Assembly: GCA_900543885.1 (NCBI GenBank)
Contig: UQTA01000061.1
Location: 1-18,653 of the forward strand
DNA from: an uncultured Clostridium sp.
GTDB lineage: Bacteria; Bacillota; Clostridia; Lachnospirales; Lachnospiraceae
Direction: 5' to 3'
DNA: 18,653 nucleotides
Both the position numbers and the translations under genes were made by a program. Within the stretch, counting starts at the first letter, position 1. The number at the start of each line of letters is the position of its first letter. The notes beneath the pieces are model-generated. The model did not search any database, had not been told where the DNA came from, and saw only the letters and a program-made list of their open reading frames with translations. Positions 8,969 to 17,074 of the stretch are shown here, in pieces.

Positions 8969-10016
8969 CTGGTATCTTTCCGCCGATCATCTGCGGCTCA
9001 AAATCAAACAGCAGCTGATAAAATCCATCTAAGTCTGTTTTTGCCTCTGCTGCTCCCTTGTAGAGAAGTCCCATGTTTAGGAGCGCAGTTTCTACCAGTT
9101 TTGCGTTCAATCCCAGCTCCTCTTCTGCTAAAGCACCAGCTTCTGCCGGATTTTCCAGTACCCAATTTAAAGACTCTTCATAAGCTGCCTCAAATTTTTC
9201 GATAAATTCCGGATTTTCTTCTGCAAAGGATGCTAAAGTTCCAAAACCTGCATTTGGCACGATAGAGTCATCCTTTTTCACTCTTTTCCACTCTTCTTCA
9301 AATGAAAATGCAGTTCTTACATTTTCATTTTTCATTCTTGCTGCCGTTGCCTGTGGCTCAATGAGAGTTGCGTACTCAATGGTACCTGCGCCTAACATCT
9401 GGGCTATCTCAGCAGTGGTGGAATATACGATTTCCACATCTTTTCCTACTTCCAGTCCAGCTTCCTTTAAGAAATACTGTGTCAGAGCATCTGGCGGGGA
9501 AGACTGTAAAGGCACATACACTGTCTTTCCTTTTAATCCGGCCCAATCTTTCAGATCTGGGTCAGTAGTCAGAAAATAAGTAACTCCCCAGGTATTTACA
9601 TTGGTCAGACGCACATCCAGTCCTTTGTTATAAAGTTTAGATACAACCGTTAATGGAAATGCAAACATCTGATGTTCTCCATCCTGCACCATAGCAATCA
9701 GCTGCTCCGGCGCATCCCATACGTCCAGATCAAGCTGTACATTCTCGCCTAATAATCCTGCATCTATCATATGAAGGACCGGAAGGACAGGTGGCGCCTT
9801 GGGAACTGCCAGTTTTACAGAGATTTCTTCTCCATCATTTGCTTCTTCCTTATCTTCTTTGCTGCTTTCCTCTGTTTCTGCTGCCTCTTCGCTGGTTTCT
9901 TCAGCCTGGGCTTCTGTCTTTGCTTCTGTTTCCGGCTGTGCTGCTTCCTTGCTGCCGCATGCAGTCAGTGCCAGCATGGCTGCTACCGCAGCCAAAACGA
10001 TTTTTTTCTTTTTCAT
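8943..10016 (-). CDS. ABC transporter substrate-binding lipoprotein (NMT1/THI5/SsuA-like)
   Basis: This is the extracellular ligand-binding subunit. The 357-residue product has a lysine-rich start, a hydrophobic stretch and the lipobox LTAC with the modified cysteine at 20, so it should be lipid-anchored outside the membrane. Residues about 23-65 form an E/A/T/K-rich low-complexity tether. The mature domain includes KLAVPKAPPVLPVLHMIDAG, WDAPEQLIAMVQDGEHQMFAFP and LKGKTVYVP, which fit the two-lobed NMT1/SsuA/TauA fold. An AGGAG site lies 8 nt before the ATG at 10016. It is the first gene of the operon, followed by permease, ATPase, cupin and activase. Neighbours hint at a ligand used in an ATP-dependent reductive or dehydration reaction; the ligand itself is not identifiable. 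Confidence 0.93.
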   Translation of the reverse strand: MKKKKIVLAAVAAMLALTACGSKEAAQPETEAKTEAQAEETSEEAAETEESSKEDKEEANDGEEISVKLAVPKAPPVLPVLHMIDAGLLGENVQLDLDVWDAPEQLIAMVQDGEHQMFAFPLTVVSKLYNKGLDVRLTNVNTWGVTYFLTTDPDLKDWAGLKGKTVYVPLQSSPPDALTQYFLKEAGLEVGKDVEIVYSTTAEIAQMLGAGTIEYATLIEPQATAARMKNENVRTAFSFEEEWKRVKKDDSIVPNAGFGTLASFAEENPEFIEKFEAAYEESLNWVLENPAEAGALAEEELGLNAKLVETALLNMGLLYKGAAEAKTDLDGFYQLLFDFEPQMIGGKIPDEAMYYQK

Positions 10017-10043
10017 TTCCTCTTCTCCTTTTTCTGATATGCT

Positions 10044-10106
10044 AGTTAGTACCAGCTAACTTAATATAACATAGTTATTATTTTATTTCTGTTGTTGTGG
10101 CAACAA
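10044..10106 (-). promoter_or_regulatory. Promoter/operator region of the ABC-cupin-activase operon
   Basis: Two promoter candidates are visible on the minus strand. One is an extended -10, TGTTATATT at 10071-10063. The other is TTGCCA at 10103-10098 with a 17-bp gap to TAATAA at 10080-10075. Two palindromes overlap them: AGTTAG-N6-CTAACT at 10044-10061, near the expected transcript start, and TTGTTG-TGG-CAACAA at 10092-10106. Their placement fits operator sites for a regulator not encoded in this window. The repeats are seen directly; the regulatory role is inferred. Confidence 0.45.
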
Positions 10107-10162
10107 AAAAGCAGTCGTTAAAGAGAAGATTTCTCATCATCATAATTTATTGTTTACAGCAC

Positions 10163-10211
10163 AAAAAAAGCAGATACATAATACAGGTTATTTCTGTAAA
10201 ATGTTATCTGC
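10163..10211 (-). terminator. Rho-independent terminator of pflA
   Basis: On the minus strand, GCAGATAACATTTTACAG pairs with CTGTATTATGTATCTGC (outer 7 bp perfect, inner part imperfect), and seven T residues follow at 10169-10163. It lies about 40 nt past the pflA stop and insulates the ABC operon downstream. An extra copy of the TTATCTGC arm lies at 10221-10228. Confidence 0.8.
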
Positions 10212-10248
10212 CTTTTAATATTATCTGCTTTTTGCAGGTGAAGATCTT

Positions 10249-10995
10249 TTATTGATATTTACTTACTTCCAGGATCTCCTCTGCCTTTTTTACTTCCTCT
10301 GCTGTAGGTGTCCTCACGCCATCCAGAGTATAAGGGATTCCCAGTTTCTGCCATTTAAAAAGTCCCAGTGTATGATAAGGAAGTACCTCAACCCTTTTTA
10401 CTGTCTTTAACTCCCTGATCAGGTCGCGGGTCCTTATCAGGCCTTCTTCATCATCTGTAAGATCTGGTACAAGTACATGACGGATCCACATATCTTTCCC
10501 GTGGTCTGAAAGCCACTTGGCCATTTCTACAATATTATCATTGGGACATCCCGTTAATTTTTTGTGCTTTTCACTGTCAATTTCTTTAAAATCAAGGATC
10601 ACCAGATCTGTCACCTTCATCAGTTCTTCAAACTTGCTGATAAATGGTTCTTCCAGCGTAAAAGGATTGCCTGCTGTATCTAAAGCTGTATGAACACCCT
10701 TTTCCTTGGCTTTCTTAAAAAACTCTGTTACAAAGTCGATCTGGAGAAGGGGTTCTCCTCCGCTGACGGTAATACCGCCATTTGGCTGTCCTTTTTTATT
10801 CCAGTAACTCTTATAACGGTATACATGGGAAAATAATTTATCTGCTGTCCAGGGCGTTCCGCCCTCTAATTTCCATGTTTCCGGGTTATGACAGTAACGG
10901 CACCGCATGCGGCAGCCCTGAAGGAATACAACAAAGCGGACTCCAGGACCGTCAACCAGCCCAAAAGTCTCCATAGAATGAACAAATCCTTCCAC
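10249..10995 (-). CDS. pflA: Pyruvate formate-lyase-activating enzyme (radical SAM)
   Basis: The activase uses S-adenosylmethionine and a [4Fe-4S] cluster to place the glycyl radical on PflB. The 248-residue product begins MEGFVHSMETFGLVDGPGVR and carries the radical SAM motif C28-X3-C32-X2-C35 in QGCRMRCRYCHNP, followed by GGITVSGGEPLLQ (SAM-binding GGE). Length matches the single-domain PflA group without the extra ferredoxin domain. The start is GTG at 10995, with AAGGAG 7 nt upstream. It lies 322 bp downstream of pflB on the same strand. No T-run terminator follows pflB, so read-through transcription is likely, with the intervening hairpins possibly lowering pflA expression. A strong terminator follows. 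Confidence 0.96.
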   Translation of the reverse strand: MEGFVHSMETFGLVDGPGVRFVVFLQGCRMRCRYCHNPETWKLEGGTPWTADKLFSHVYRYKSYWNKKGQPNGGITVSGGEPLLQIDFVTEFFKKAKEKGVHTALDTAGNPFTLEEPFISKFEELMKVTDLVILDFKEIDSEKHKKLTGCPNDNIVEMAKWLSDHGKDMWIRHVLVPDLTDDEEGLIRTRDLIRELKTVKRVEVLPYHTLGLFKWQKLGIPYTLDGVRTPTAEEVKKAEEILEVSKYQ

Positions 10996-11028
10996 GATTT
11001 TTCTCCTTGCTTTTTCTACAATATTTAT

Positions 11029-11060
11029 AACGGTCCAGAACGAAACCGTCCTGAACCGTT
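11029..11060 (-). repeat. Hairpin in the pflA leader
   Basis: Arms AACGGTCCAG (11029-11038) and CTGAACCGTT (11051-11060) form a 10-bp stem with one wobble and a 12-nt loop, ending about 33 nt upstream of the pflA GTG. No T-run follows on either strand, so it is not an intrinsic terminator. It could protect, process or tune the pflA message. Confidence 0.6.
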
Positions 11061-11109
11061 AAGATGATCAATAGCGGAATGCTACTTCAACGTTACAGTT
11101 TATGATGTT

Positions 11110-11307
11110 GGGGTCAAAAGGTCTTTTGCCCCCTATGATACCGGATTGTTTCGCACTGCGTGCTCCCACAATCCTCAAAACATTCATAATCCGCTCATTT
11201 TTCTATGAAAAATGGCTGCTTATTCATATTTTGGCGGGTCCCAAGGTCAAAAATCCTCTTGCAAGCAAGCTTGCATCGGATTTCCGACCTTTTGACCCTG
11301 GTATCAT
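11110..11307. repeat. Structured repeat-like element between pflB and pflA
   Basis: The 322-bp gap between pflB and pflA holds no gene but nested inverted repeats. GGGTCAAAAGGTC at 11111-11123 is matched perfectly by its reverse complement at 11286-11298. ATGATACC at 11135-11142 matches its reverse complement at 11300-11307. Local hairpins are: 11110-11133 (GGGG..CAAAAG against CTTTTG..CCCC); CATTTTT/AAAAATG at 11196-11214; and a long stem with arms 11243-11256 and 11278-11291 plus an inner GCAAGC/GCTTGC at 11261-11274. The two end motifs cannot all pair at once, so alternative folds exist. It may be a non-autonomous mobile or palindromic interspersed element, or a structured RNA in the pfl transcript. 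Confidence 0.65.
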
Positions 11308-11317
11308 TTTATATTAC

Positions 11318-13570
11318 TTACATGGTAGCGTGGCAGGTTCTGGAAATAACATCCATCTGCTGCTCTCTTGTTAAGTCAATGAACTTAACAGCATATCCAG
11401 ATACGCGGATGGTGAAGTTAGCATACTCTTCCTTCTCCGGATGCTCCATAGCATCGATCAGCTTCTCTTTGCCAAATACGTTTACATTCAGGTGATGAGC
11501 GCCCTGATCGAAGTAGCCGTCTAATACCTGTACCAGGTTATCTACTCTTTCTTCTTCGCTGTGGCCTAAAGCATCTGGATTGATAGTCTGGGTATTGGAA
11601 ATACCATCCAGAGCCCACTCGTAAGGCAACTTAGCTACAGAGTTTAAGGAAGCCAGTAAGCCGTTCTGCTCTGCACCGTAGCTTGGGTTTGCACCTGGAG
11701 ACAGTGGTTCGCCTGCTCTTCTGCCATCTGGCATGCTTCCGGTAGCCTTACCATATACTACGTTAGAAGTAATGGTCAGGATAGAAGTTGTAGGCTCAGA
11801 ATTTCTGTAAGTGTGACGTCTCTTTAACTTCTCAAGGAAGGTCTTTAACAGCCATACAGCAATCTCATCTGCTCTGTCATCATCATTTCCGTATCTTGGG
11901 AAGTCTCCCTCGGTTACGAAGTCTACGATCAGGCCAGTTTCATCACGAACAGTCTTAACCTTTGCATATTTAATAGTACTTAAGGAGTCAACTACATGAG
12001 AGAAACCAGCAATACCAGTAGCGAATGTACGTCTGACATCGGTATCGATCAGAGCCATTTCAGCAGCCTCATAGAAGTACTTGTCATGCATATACTGGAT
12101 CAGGTTTAAGGTATTTACATATACACCTACCAGCCAGTCCATCATTACCTCGTACTTACGGATCACTTCATCATAATCAAGGTATTCAGAAGTAATAGGC
12201 ATATATTCCGGACCAACCTGCTCCTTGGACTTCATATCACGTCCACCGTTCATAGCATACAGTAAGCACTTAGCCAGGTTTGCACGGGCACCGAAGAACT
12301 GCATTTCCTTACCGGTCTGGGTAGCAGATACGCAGCAGCAGATGGAGTAATCATCGCCCCACTCTGGCTTCATTACGTCATCATTCTCATACTGTACAGA
12401 GCTTGTATCAATAGAGATCTTAGCTGCATACTTCTTAAAGTTCTCTGGCAGTGAAGAAGAATAAAGAACCGTCATGTTTGGCTCTGGGGATGGTCCCATG
12501 TTCTCTAAGGTGTGCAGGAAACGATAGTCAGTCTTAGTTACCATAGAACGGCCATCTACGCCGATACCGCCAACTTCCAGAGTAGCCCAAACTGGGTCAC
12601 CGGAGAACAGCTGGTTGTAGGATGGGATTCTTGCGAACTTAACCATACGGAATTTCATTACCATGTGGTCGATCAGTTCCTGAGCCTGGGACTCTGTTAA
12701 GATGCCCTTGTCTAAATCTCTCTTGATATAGATATCAAGGAAAGTAGAGATACGGCCAACACTCATTGCAGCACCATTCTGGGTCTTAACTGCAGCTAAG
12801 TATCCGAAGTATAACCACTGAACAGCTTCCTTTGCAGTCTTTGCAGGCTGGGAAATGTCATAACCATAAGATGCAGCCATCTTTTTCATATCCTTTAATG
12901 CCTGATACTGTCTGGAGATCTCTTCTCTTAAACGGATCACATCATCAGTCATGGTTCCGTCACCACAGTTAGCGAAGTCATTTGCCTTCTCTTCCATCAG
13001 ACGGTCAATACCGTACAGAGCCACACGACGGTAGTCACCAACGATACGTCCACGACCATAGGTATCTGGAAGTCCGGTAATGATCTTGTTGTGACGAACT
13101 TTCTTCATCTCTGGAGTATAAGCGTCAAATACACCCTGGTTATGGGTTCTGCAGTACTCAGTGAAGATCTTGTGAAGCTCTGGGCTTGGCTCATAGCCAT
13201 AGTTCTTGCAAGCTTCCTCTGCCATACGGATACCGCCATAAGGCATGAATGCTCTCTTTAATGGCTTGTCAGTCTGTAAACCAACGATCTGCTCTAAGTC
13301 CTTTGTCTCTTCGCTGATATATCCAGGTCCATGAGAAGTGATACCGGATACGATATCTGTATCCATATCTAAAACGCCGCCCTTAGCACGTTCTTCCTTC
13401 TGAAGTCCCTGTAAGATTCCCCAAAGCTTATCTGTAGCTTCGGTAGGTCCTGCTAAGAATGAGGCATCACCATCATATGGTGTATAGTTCTCCTGAATGA
13501 AATCTCTTGTGTTGATCTCTTCCTTCCAGAGACGACCTTCAAATCCGTCCCACTGTTCGTAGTTAAACAT
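11318..13570 (-). CDS. pflB: Pyruvate formate-lyase (formate C-acetyltransferase)
   Basis: This glycyl-radical enzyme converts pyruvate and CoA to formate and acetyl-CoA during anaerobic fermentation. The 750-residue product has the catalytic cysteine pair in DDYSICCCVSAT (C412-C413, part of a run of three) and the radical loop RVSGYA with G725 near the C-terminus, compared with G734 in the 760-residue E. coli enzyme. Other family blocks include TYGRGRIVGDYRRVALYG and GANPSYGAEQNG. The ATG at 13570 has AGGAGG 6 nt upstream and a good promoter about 60 nt before it. Its activase gene lies downstream. Full length, with no sign of damage; the CCVS context and neighbouring pflA favour true PFL over glycerol or choline-type relatives. 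Confidence 0.97.
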   Translation of the reverse strand: MFNYEQWDGFEGRLWKEEINTRDFIQENYTPYDGDASFLAGPTEATDKLWGILQGLQKEERAKGGVLDMDTDIVSGITSHGPGYISEETKDLEQIVGLQTDKPLKRAFMPYGGIRMAEEACKNYGYEPSPELHKIFTEYCRTHNQGVFDAYTPEMKKVRHNKIITGLPDTYGRGRIVGDYRRVALYGIDRLMEEKANDFANCGDGTMTDDVIRLREEISRQYQALKDMKKMAASYGYDISQPAKTAKEAVQWLYFGYLAAVKTQNGAAMSVGRISTFLDIYIKRDLDKGILTESQAQELIDHMVMKFRMVKFARIPSYNQLFSGDPVWATLEVGGIGVDGRSMVTKTDYRFLHTLENMGPSPEPNMTVLYSSSLPENFKKYAAKISIDTSSVQYENDDVMKPEWGDDYSICCCVSATQTGKEMQFFGARANLAKCLLYAMNGGRDMKSKEQVGPEYMPITSEYLDYDEVIRKYEVMMDWLVGVYVNTLNLIQYMHDKYFYEAAEMALIDTDVRRTFATGIAGFSHVVDSLSTIKYAKVKTVRDETGLIVDFVTEGDFPRYGNDDDRADEIAVWLLKTFLEKLKRRHTYRNSEPTTSILTITSNVVYGKATGSMPDGRRAGEPLSPGANPSYGAEQNGLLASLNSVAKLPYEWALDGISNTQTINPDALGHSEEERVDNLVQVLDGYFDQGAHHLNVNVFGKEKLIDAMEHPEKEEYANFTIRVSGYAVKFIDLTREQQMDVISRTCHATM

Positions 13571-13626
13571 GTACTTCCTCCTAATTTAGTATTCCGCGAT
13601 TGTTAGTTCTTCTAAACACAACACGA

Positions 13627-13654
13627 ATAATATCATATTTACGGAGAAAGACAA
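13627..13654 (-). promoter_or_regulatory. pflB promoter
   Basis: Minus strand TTGTCT (13654-13649), a 16-bp spacer and TATTAT (13632-13627) give a sigma-A type promoter about 57 nt upstream of the pflB ATG. The sequence upstream is very AT-rich. Confidence 0.6.
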
Positions 13655-13685
13655 GGGATTTTTTGATAAATTTTTTCTTGTGTTA

Positions 13686-13709
13686 AAGAAAAAACAATGT
13701 TTGTTTTTT
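13686..13709 (-). terminator. AT-rich palindrome, probable weak terminator after hsdR
   Basis: A perfect inverted repeat, AAAAAACAA (13689-13697), TGT, TTGTTTTTT (13701-13709), begins about 11 nt after the hsdR stop on the minus strand and ends in a T-run. The stem has almost no GC, so termination may be partial. It lies about 35 nt upstream of the pflB -35 box and could also be a binding site. Confidence 0.45.
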
Positions 13710-13720
13710 GGTGGGTACAA

Positions 13721-16700
13721 TCAGGCTGCAAGGGCGTTTTTGTTGATCTGGTCAATAACATTTCGTATGCCTAGCCACACACTAAGATCTGTAAATACTT
13801 CTGTAATACTTCCTCTATCTGTAAATGGTGTATCCTGAAGTACCGATAAATCTTTCATTAAGCCATTTTGTGAAATATATTCTACAATCTGATTTACAAA
13901 ATAAATCTGACGGCTATCCAAATTCGCTCCTTCCAGATACTCAGAAAAGGCCGCTTTTGCTGCGTTCATATCCAGACCAACTATTTCCCGAACAAATTCC
14001 CCTAACGGTTTCTGTCCATATTCGGCTTCATAATCGGTCTGAGTTCCTATCTCGCCCCATAATATGGACTCTAACTGTTCTATATCCTTTTCAGTAAGAG
14101 GAACATTTTCCTTTAATTTCATAATTACTTCTTCGTCCTGATGCTGGCGGATATAGTATTCCGCTTTTTGCTTGTAATCTTTCAGCTCATCATTTTCAAG
14201 CTCGGCTTCTTTCCATTCAAGCGAAAGAATCTCATCTTCTATATTCGTGTTATAAATTATTTTCTTATCCTGCGGAATATATTTCATAAGATCACGCAGT
14301 TTTTCGCGGATTGTTTCAAATTCATTTATATCTCCACGTTCTACATAATCTGTATGGATAATCTTCTCAATTAATCCTTTCTGGTCAGATACAGCCGGGA
14401 TATTTGCCACTTTAGAAAGAGCTGTCACCCGCTGTTTCAGATCACTGTAAGCACGCGTATACCTTTTCCCGATGAGATATGCCAGTTCGATTCCATACAT
14501 CAGCGCGTCAAAGCGTAAGGCTTTTGCATCATACTGTTCTGGTTCTATTAAAGGAGCCAGTTCTGTTTTTACTGCGATCGTATCCGCAAATGTAAGGTTC
14601 TGGTAATTCTCTTTTGCTGAGTATAATTCCACATATTTCAAATGCTGACGCACTGCGAAATTTTCCCGGTTTAATTCCCGTACCTTTTCAGTCATATGAT
14701 CCACCAGCATATTCCGATACGCGATCAGACGCTGTGTCTGGTACTCTACATCCTGTAATTTATAGGAAATTTCAAACTGAAGATCAAAAATTGCGCCTTG
14801 AAGCGCCAGTGTAACGGGAACTTCCGTTCCGGAATTCATGCGGAAAAACTCAAAATTATTACAGAAATCAAAGATATAAAATTTATTCTTATCTTTTCCA
14901 TCTATTAATTCTGGACACAACCGGGTACCTCTGCCTATCATCTGCCAAAATTTTGCTTTACTCATTACTTTTTTAAAGAAAACCAGATTTAATATTTCTG
15001 GGACATCAATTCCTGTATCTAGCATATCCACAGAAATGGCTATCTGAGGCAATTTTTTCGGATCAGAGAAGTCATCAATTGCTTTTTGCGCATATTTTAT
15101 TTGATTATCGATCACTGCTGCATAATCTTTTAAATGGGAATATTCTTTGTTGAATACTTTCAATATTTCTTCTGCATGACGGTGATTCTTTGCAAAAATA
15201 ATTGTCTTGCCAATTTTATTCCCATAATCGACTTTTAGCCCCTGCGTCATTAAAATATGGAGTACCTGGCGAATGGTATCCTTATTAAAAACCCAGTTAT
15301 TTAAAGCTGAGGAACTGATCCTTTCCGGCATCTCCTCTTCTGTATCTCCAAATGTGTTCTCATAAGCCTCTTTATCTTCGGCAGAAAGTTCATCATATAT
15401 GATACCCTTTTCCAGGAATTTAAGTTTTGTTTCTACGGACATATAATCTACAAGATATCCGTCTTTTACTGCCTGGGCCAGTTCATAACCATAAGTAGGC
15501 ATACCACTTTGCAGATCAAATATTTCATAGGTATTTTTGTCTATTTCGTCTTTTGGAGTCGCTGTGAGACCAATTAACGGCGCGTCAAAATAGTTAAAAA
15601 TGTCCTTGTATTTATTATAAATAGACCGGTGAGCTTCATCGCAAATCAGCAGATCAAAGTGACCGCAGGTGAATAGTCTTCCTTCATCATCACACACAGA
15701 ATCAATGCACTTCATCATAGTCTGATAGGTAGAAAATACGCAATGAGCCGCAAAATTGTTCTTTTCTTCGCATAAATTTGTAACCGCTAATTCCGGCAGC
15801 ATATTTACAAAGCTTCTTTTCGCCTGTGTCACAAGGCTGGTACGATCTGCCAGAAACAAAATGTTCTTTATCCATCCATGCTGCAGCAGGATATCTACCA
15901 ATTCAATAACCGTTCTTGTTTTTCCTGATCCCGTTGCCATAACCAAAAGTGCTTTTCTCCGGTTCTTTTTATCAAAACTTTCGCAAACGGACTTGATGGC
16001 AGCCTCCTGGTAATATCTTCCGGCAATCTTTTTATTGACAATAATATTGGCTAAACTCGTTCTGGATTTCTGGAGATTAAACCATTTTTCCAGATCCCGC
16101 TGGGAATAAATAGCGGCTACCTTACGCTCCGGATATATGTTGTCAATAATACGTGTTTCAAAACCATTGGTTAAAAATACCACTGGACGCTGTCCCTGCT
16201 GTTTTTCGATAATATCCGCATATAATTTTGCCTGCTGGCGCCCCTGGCTTACATCCGCACAACTGCGTTTGGCTTCAATGACTGCCAGCGCACGGCCGTC
16301 ATTACCATATAAAACATAGTCTGCGTAACCGTTTTTGCTCTTATTAGGCATTCCCGGCAGTTTCACTTCATTCAGCCAGTTTTTTCCTTCTGTCCATCCT
16401 GCATCCTGAAGCATTGTATCAATATAAAGTTTTCTGGTTTCATATTCCGATATATCAAGGGGTTTTGATACATAGGTAGGCTGCTGGTTTTCCCGTCGTG
16501 CTGTTAATTCTGATTTTAAAGCTTCATTTTCCTTTAACAATTCTTTTAGATCCAGCTGGGAAGGGTCATCCGGCAATGACATATATTCTTCATGATTTAA
16601 CAGTGCTGCGTCAAATGCGTGTGGATTATAGGTATTCCCATAACAATAGGCAATAAAATCCATGAAAATAAACAGGTTTTCCAGACAAAGCTTGGCCTGT

Positions 16701-17014
16701 TCCTTGTTTATCTTCTTTCCTGCATGGGCAGCAATATTTCCTGCTTTTCGTATGAAATCCATACGTTTCCACATATCAGCATCAACAATATCCCTAAACT
16801 CATCTGTATTCATTAAGCTGACTAATTTATCATCCCATGGCATAATAAGAGAACCGTCCACAGAATACATCCATTTTACAGCAAATTCCATGGCTCTGCG
16901 GCAGTTTAAAACAGATGCCGCTTCATCAATTGGATATATCTTTTCTGCTGAAATTGCTACATCTGCAAAATCCTTAAATTTAGGTTCTTCTTTCAGGAAA
17001 TCGAAATTAGTCAT
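13721..17014 (-). CDS. hsdR: Type I restriction enzyme, R subunit (DUF4145-HSDR_N-helicase)
   Basis: HsdR is the motor and nuclease of a type I restriction complex: it translocates unmethylated DNA and cuts it. The 1097-residue product has an N-terminal DUF4145-like domain (about 10-125), then the nuclease core with D232 and EAK at 247-249 in VIEAKR (PD-(D/E)xK type). The SF2 motor follows, with Walker A ATGSGKT (360-366), DEAH (459-462), TATP (484-487) and QMIGRGTRL as motif VI. The C-terminal part has the helical HsdM-contact style. The ATG at 17014 has GGAGG 9 nt upstream. hsdS ends 60 bp before it; that gap holds a TATAAT (minus, 17049-17044) without a good -35 box. All catalytic motifs look intact. 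No hsdM is present in the window. Confidence 0.94.
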   Translation of the reverse strand: MTNFDFLKEEPKFKDFADVAISAEKIYPIDEAASVLNCRRAMEFAVKWMYSVDGSLIMPWDDKLVSLMNTDEFRDIVDADMWKRMDFIRKAGNIAAHAGKKINKEQAKLCLENLFIFMDFIAYCYGNTYNPHAFDAALLNHEEYMSLPDDPSQLDLKELLKENEALKSELTARRENQQPTYVSKPLDISEYETRKLYIDTMLQDAGWTEGKNWLNEVKLPGMPNKSKNGYADYVLYGNDGRALAVIEAKRSCADVSQGRQQAKLYADIIEKQQGQRPVVFLTNGFETRIIDNIYPERKVAAIYSQRDLEKWFNLQKSRTSLANIIVNKKIAGRYYQEAAIKSVCESFDKKNRRKALLVMATGSGKTRTVIELVDILLQHGWIKNILFLADRTSLVTQAKRSFVNMLPELAVTNLCEEKNNFAAHCVFSTYQTMMKCIDSVCDDEGRLFTCGHFDLLICDEAHRSIYNKYKDIFNYFDAPLIGLTATPKDEIDKNTYEIFDLQSGMPTYGYELAQAVKDGYLVDYMSVETKLKFLEKGIIYDELSAEDKEAYENTFGDTEEEMPERISSSALNNWVFNKDTIRQVLHILMTQGLKVDYGNKIGKTIIFAKNHRHAEEILKVFNKEYSHLKDYAAVIDNQIKYAQKAIDDFSDPKKLPQIAISVDMLDTGIDVPEILNLVFFKKVMSKAKFWQMIGRGTRLCPELIDGKDKNKFYIFDFCNNFEFFRMNSGTEVPVTLALQGAIFDLQFEISYKLQDVEYQTQRLIAYRNMLVDHMTEKVRELNRENFAVRQHLKYVELYSAKENYQNLTFADTIAVKTELAPLIEPEQYDAKALRFDALMYGIELAYLIGKRYTRAYSDLKQRVTALSKVANIPAVSDQKGLIEKIIHTDYVERGDINEFETIREKLRDLMKYIPQDKKIIYNTNIEDEILSLEWKEAELENDELKDYKQKAEYYIRQHQDEEVIMKLKENVPLTEKDIEQLESILWGEIGTQTDYEAEYGQKPLGEFVREIVGLDMNAAKAAFSEYLEGANLDSRQIYFVNQIVEYISQNGLMKDLSVLQDTPFTDRGSITEVFTDLSVWLGIRNVIDQINKNALAA

Positions 17015-17074
17015 AATCTAATACCTCCCGAATATGTGTTTTTATTATATTGAATTATGTATAGTATACTGTAT

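Noticed and set aside
9771..10059. Three overlapping plus-strand open frames rich in F, L, S and C
   Set aside because: They mirror the E/A/T-rich tether and signal peptide of the binding lipoprotein on the other strand.
11102..11374. 90-codon plus-strand open frame across the pflB-pflA gap
   Set aside because: It runs through hairpin repeats into the antisense of pflB, with no ribosome site; the structure is better explained as a repeat element.
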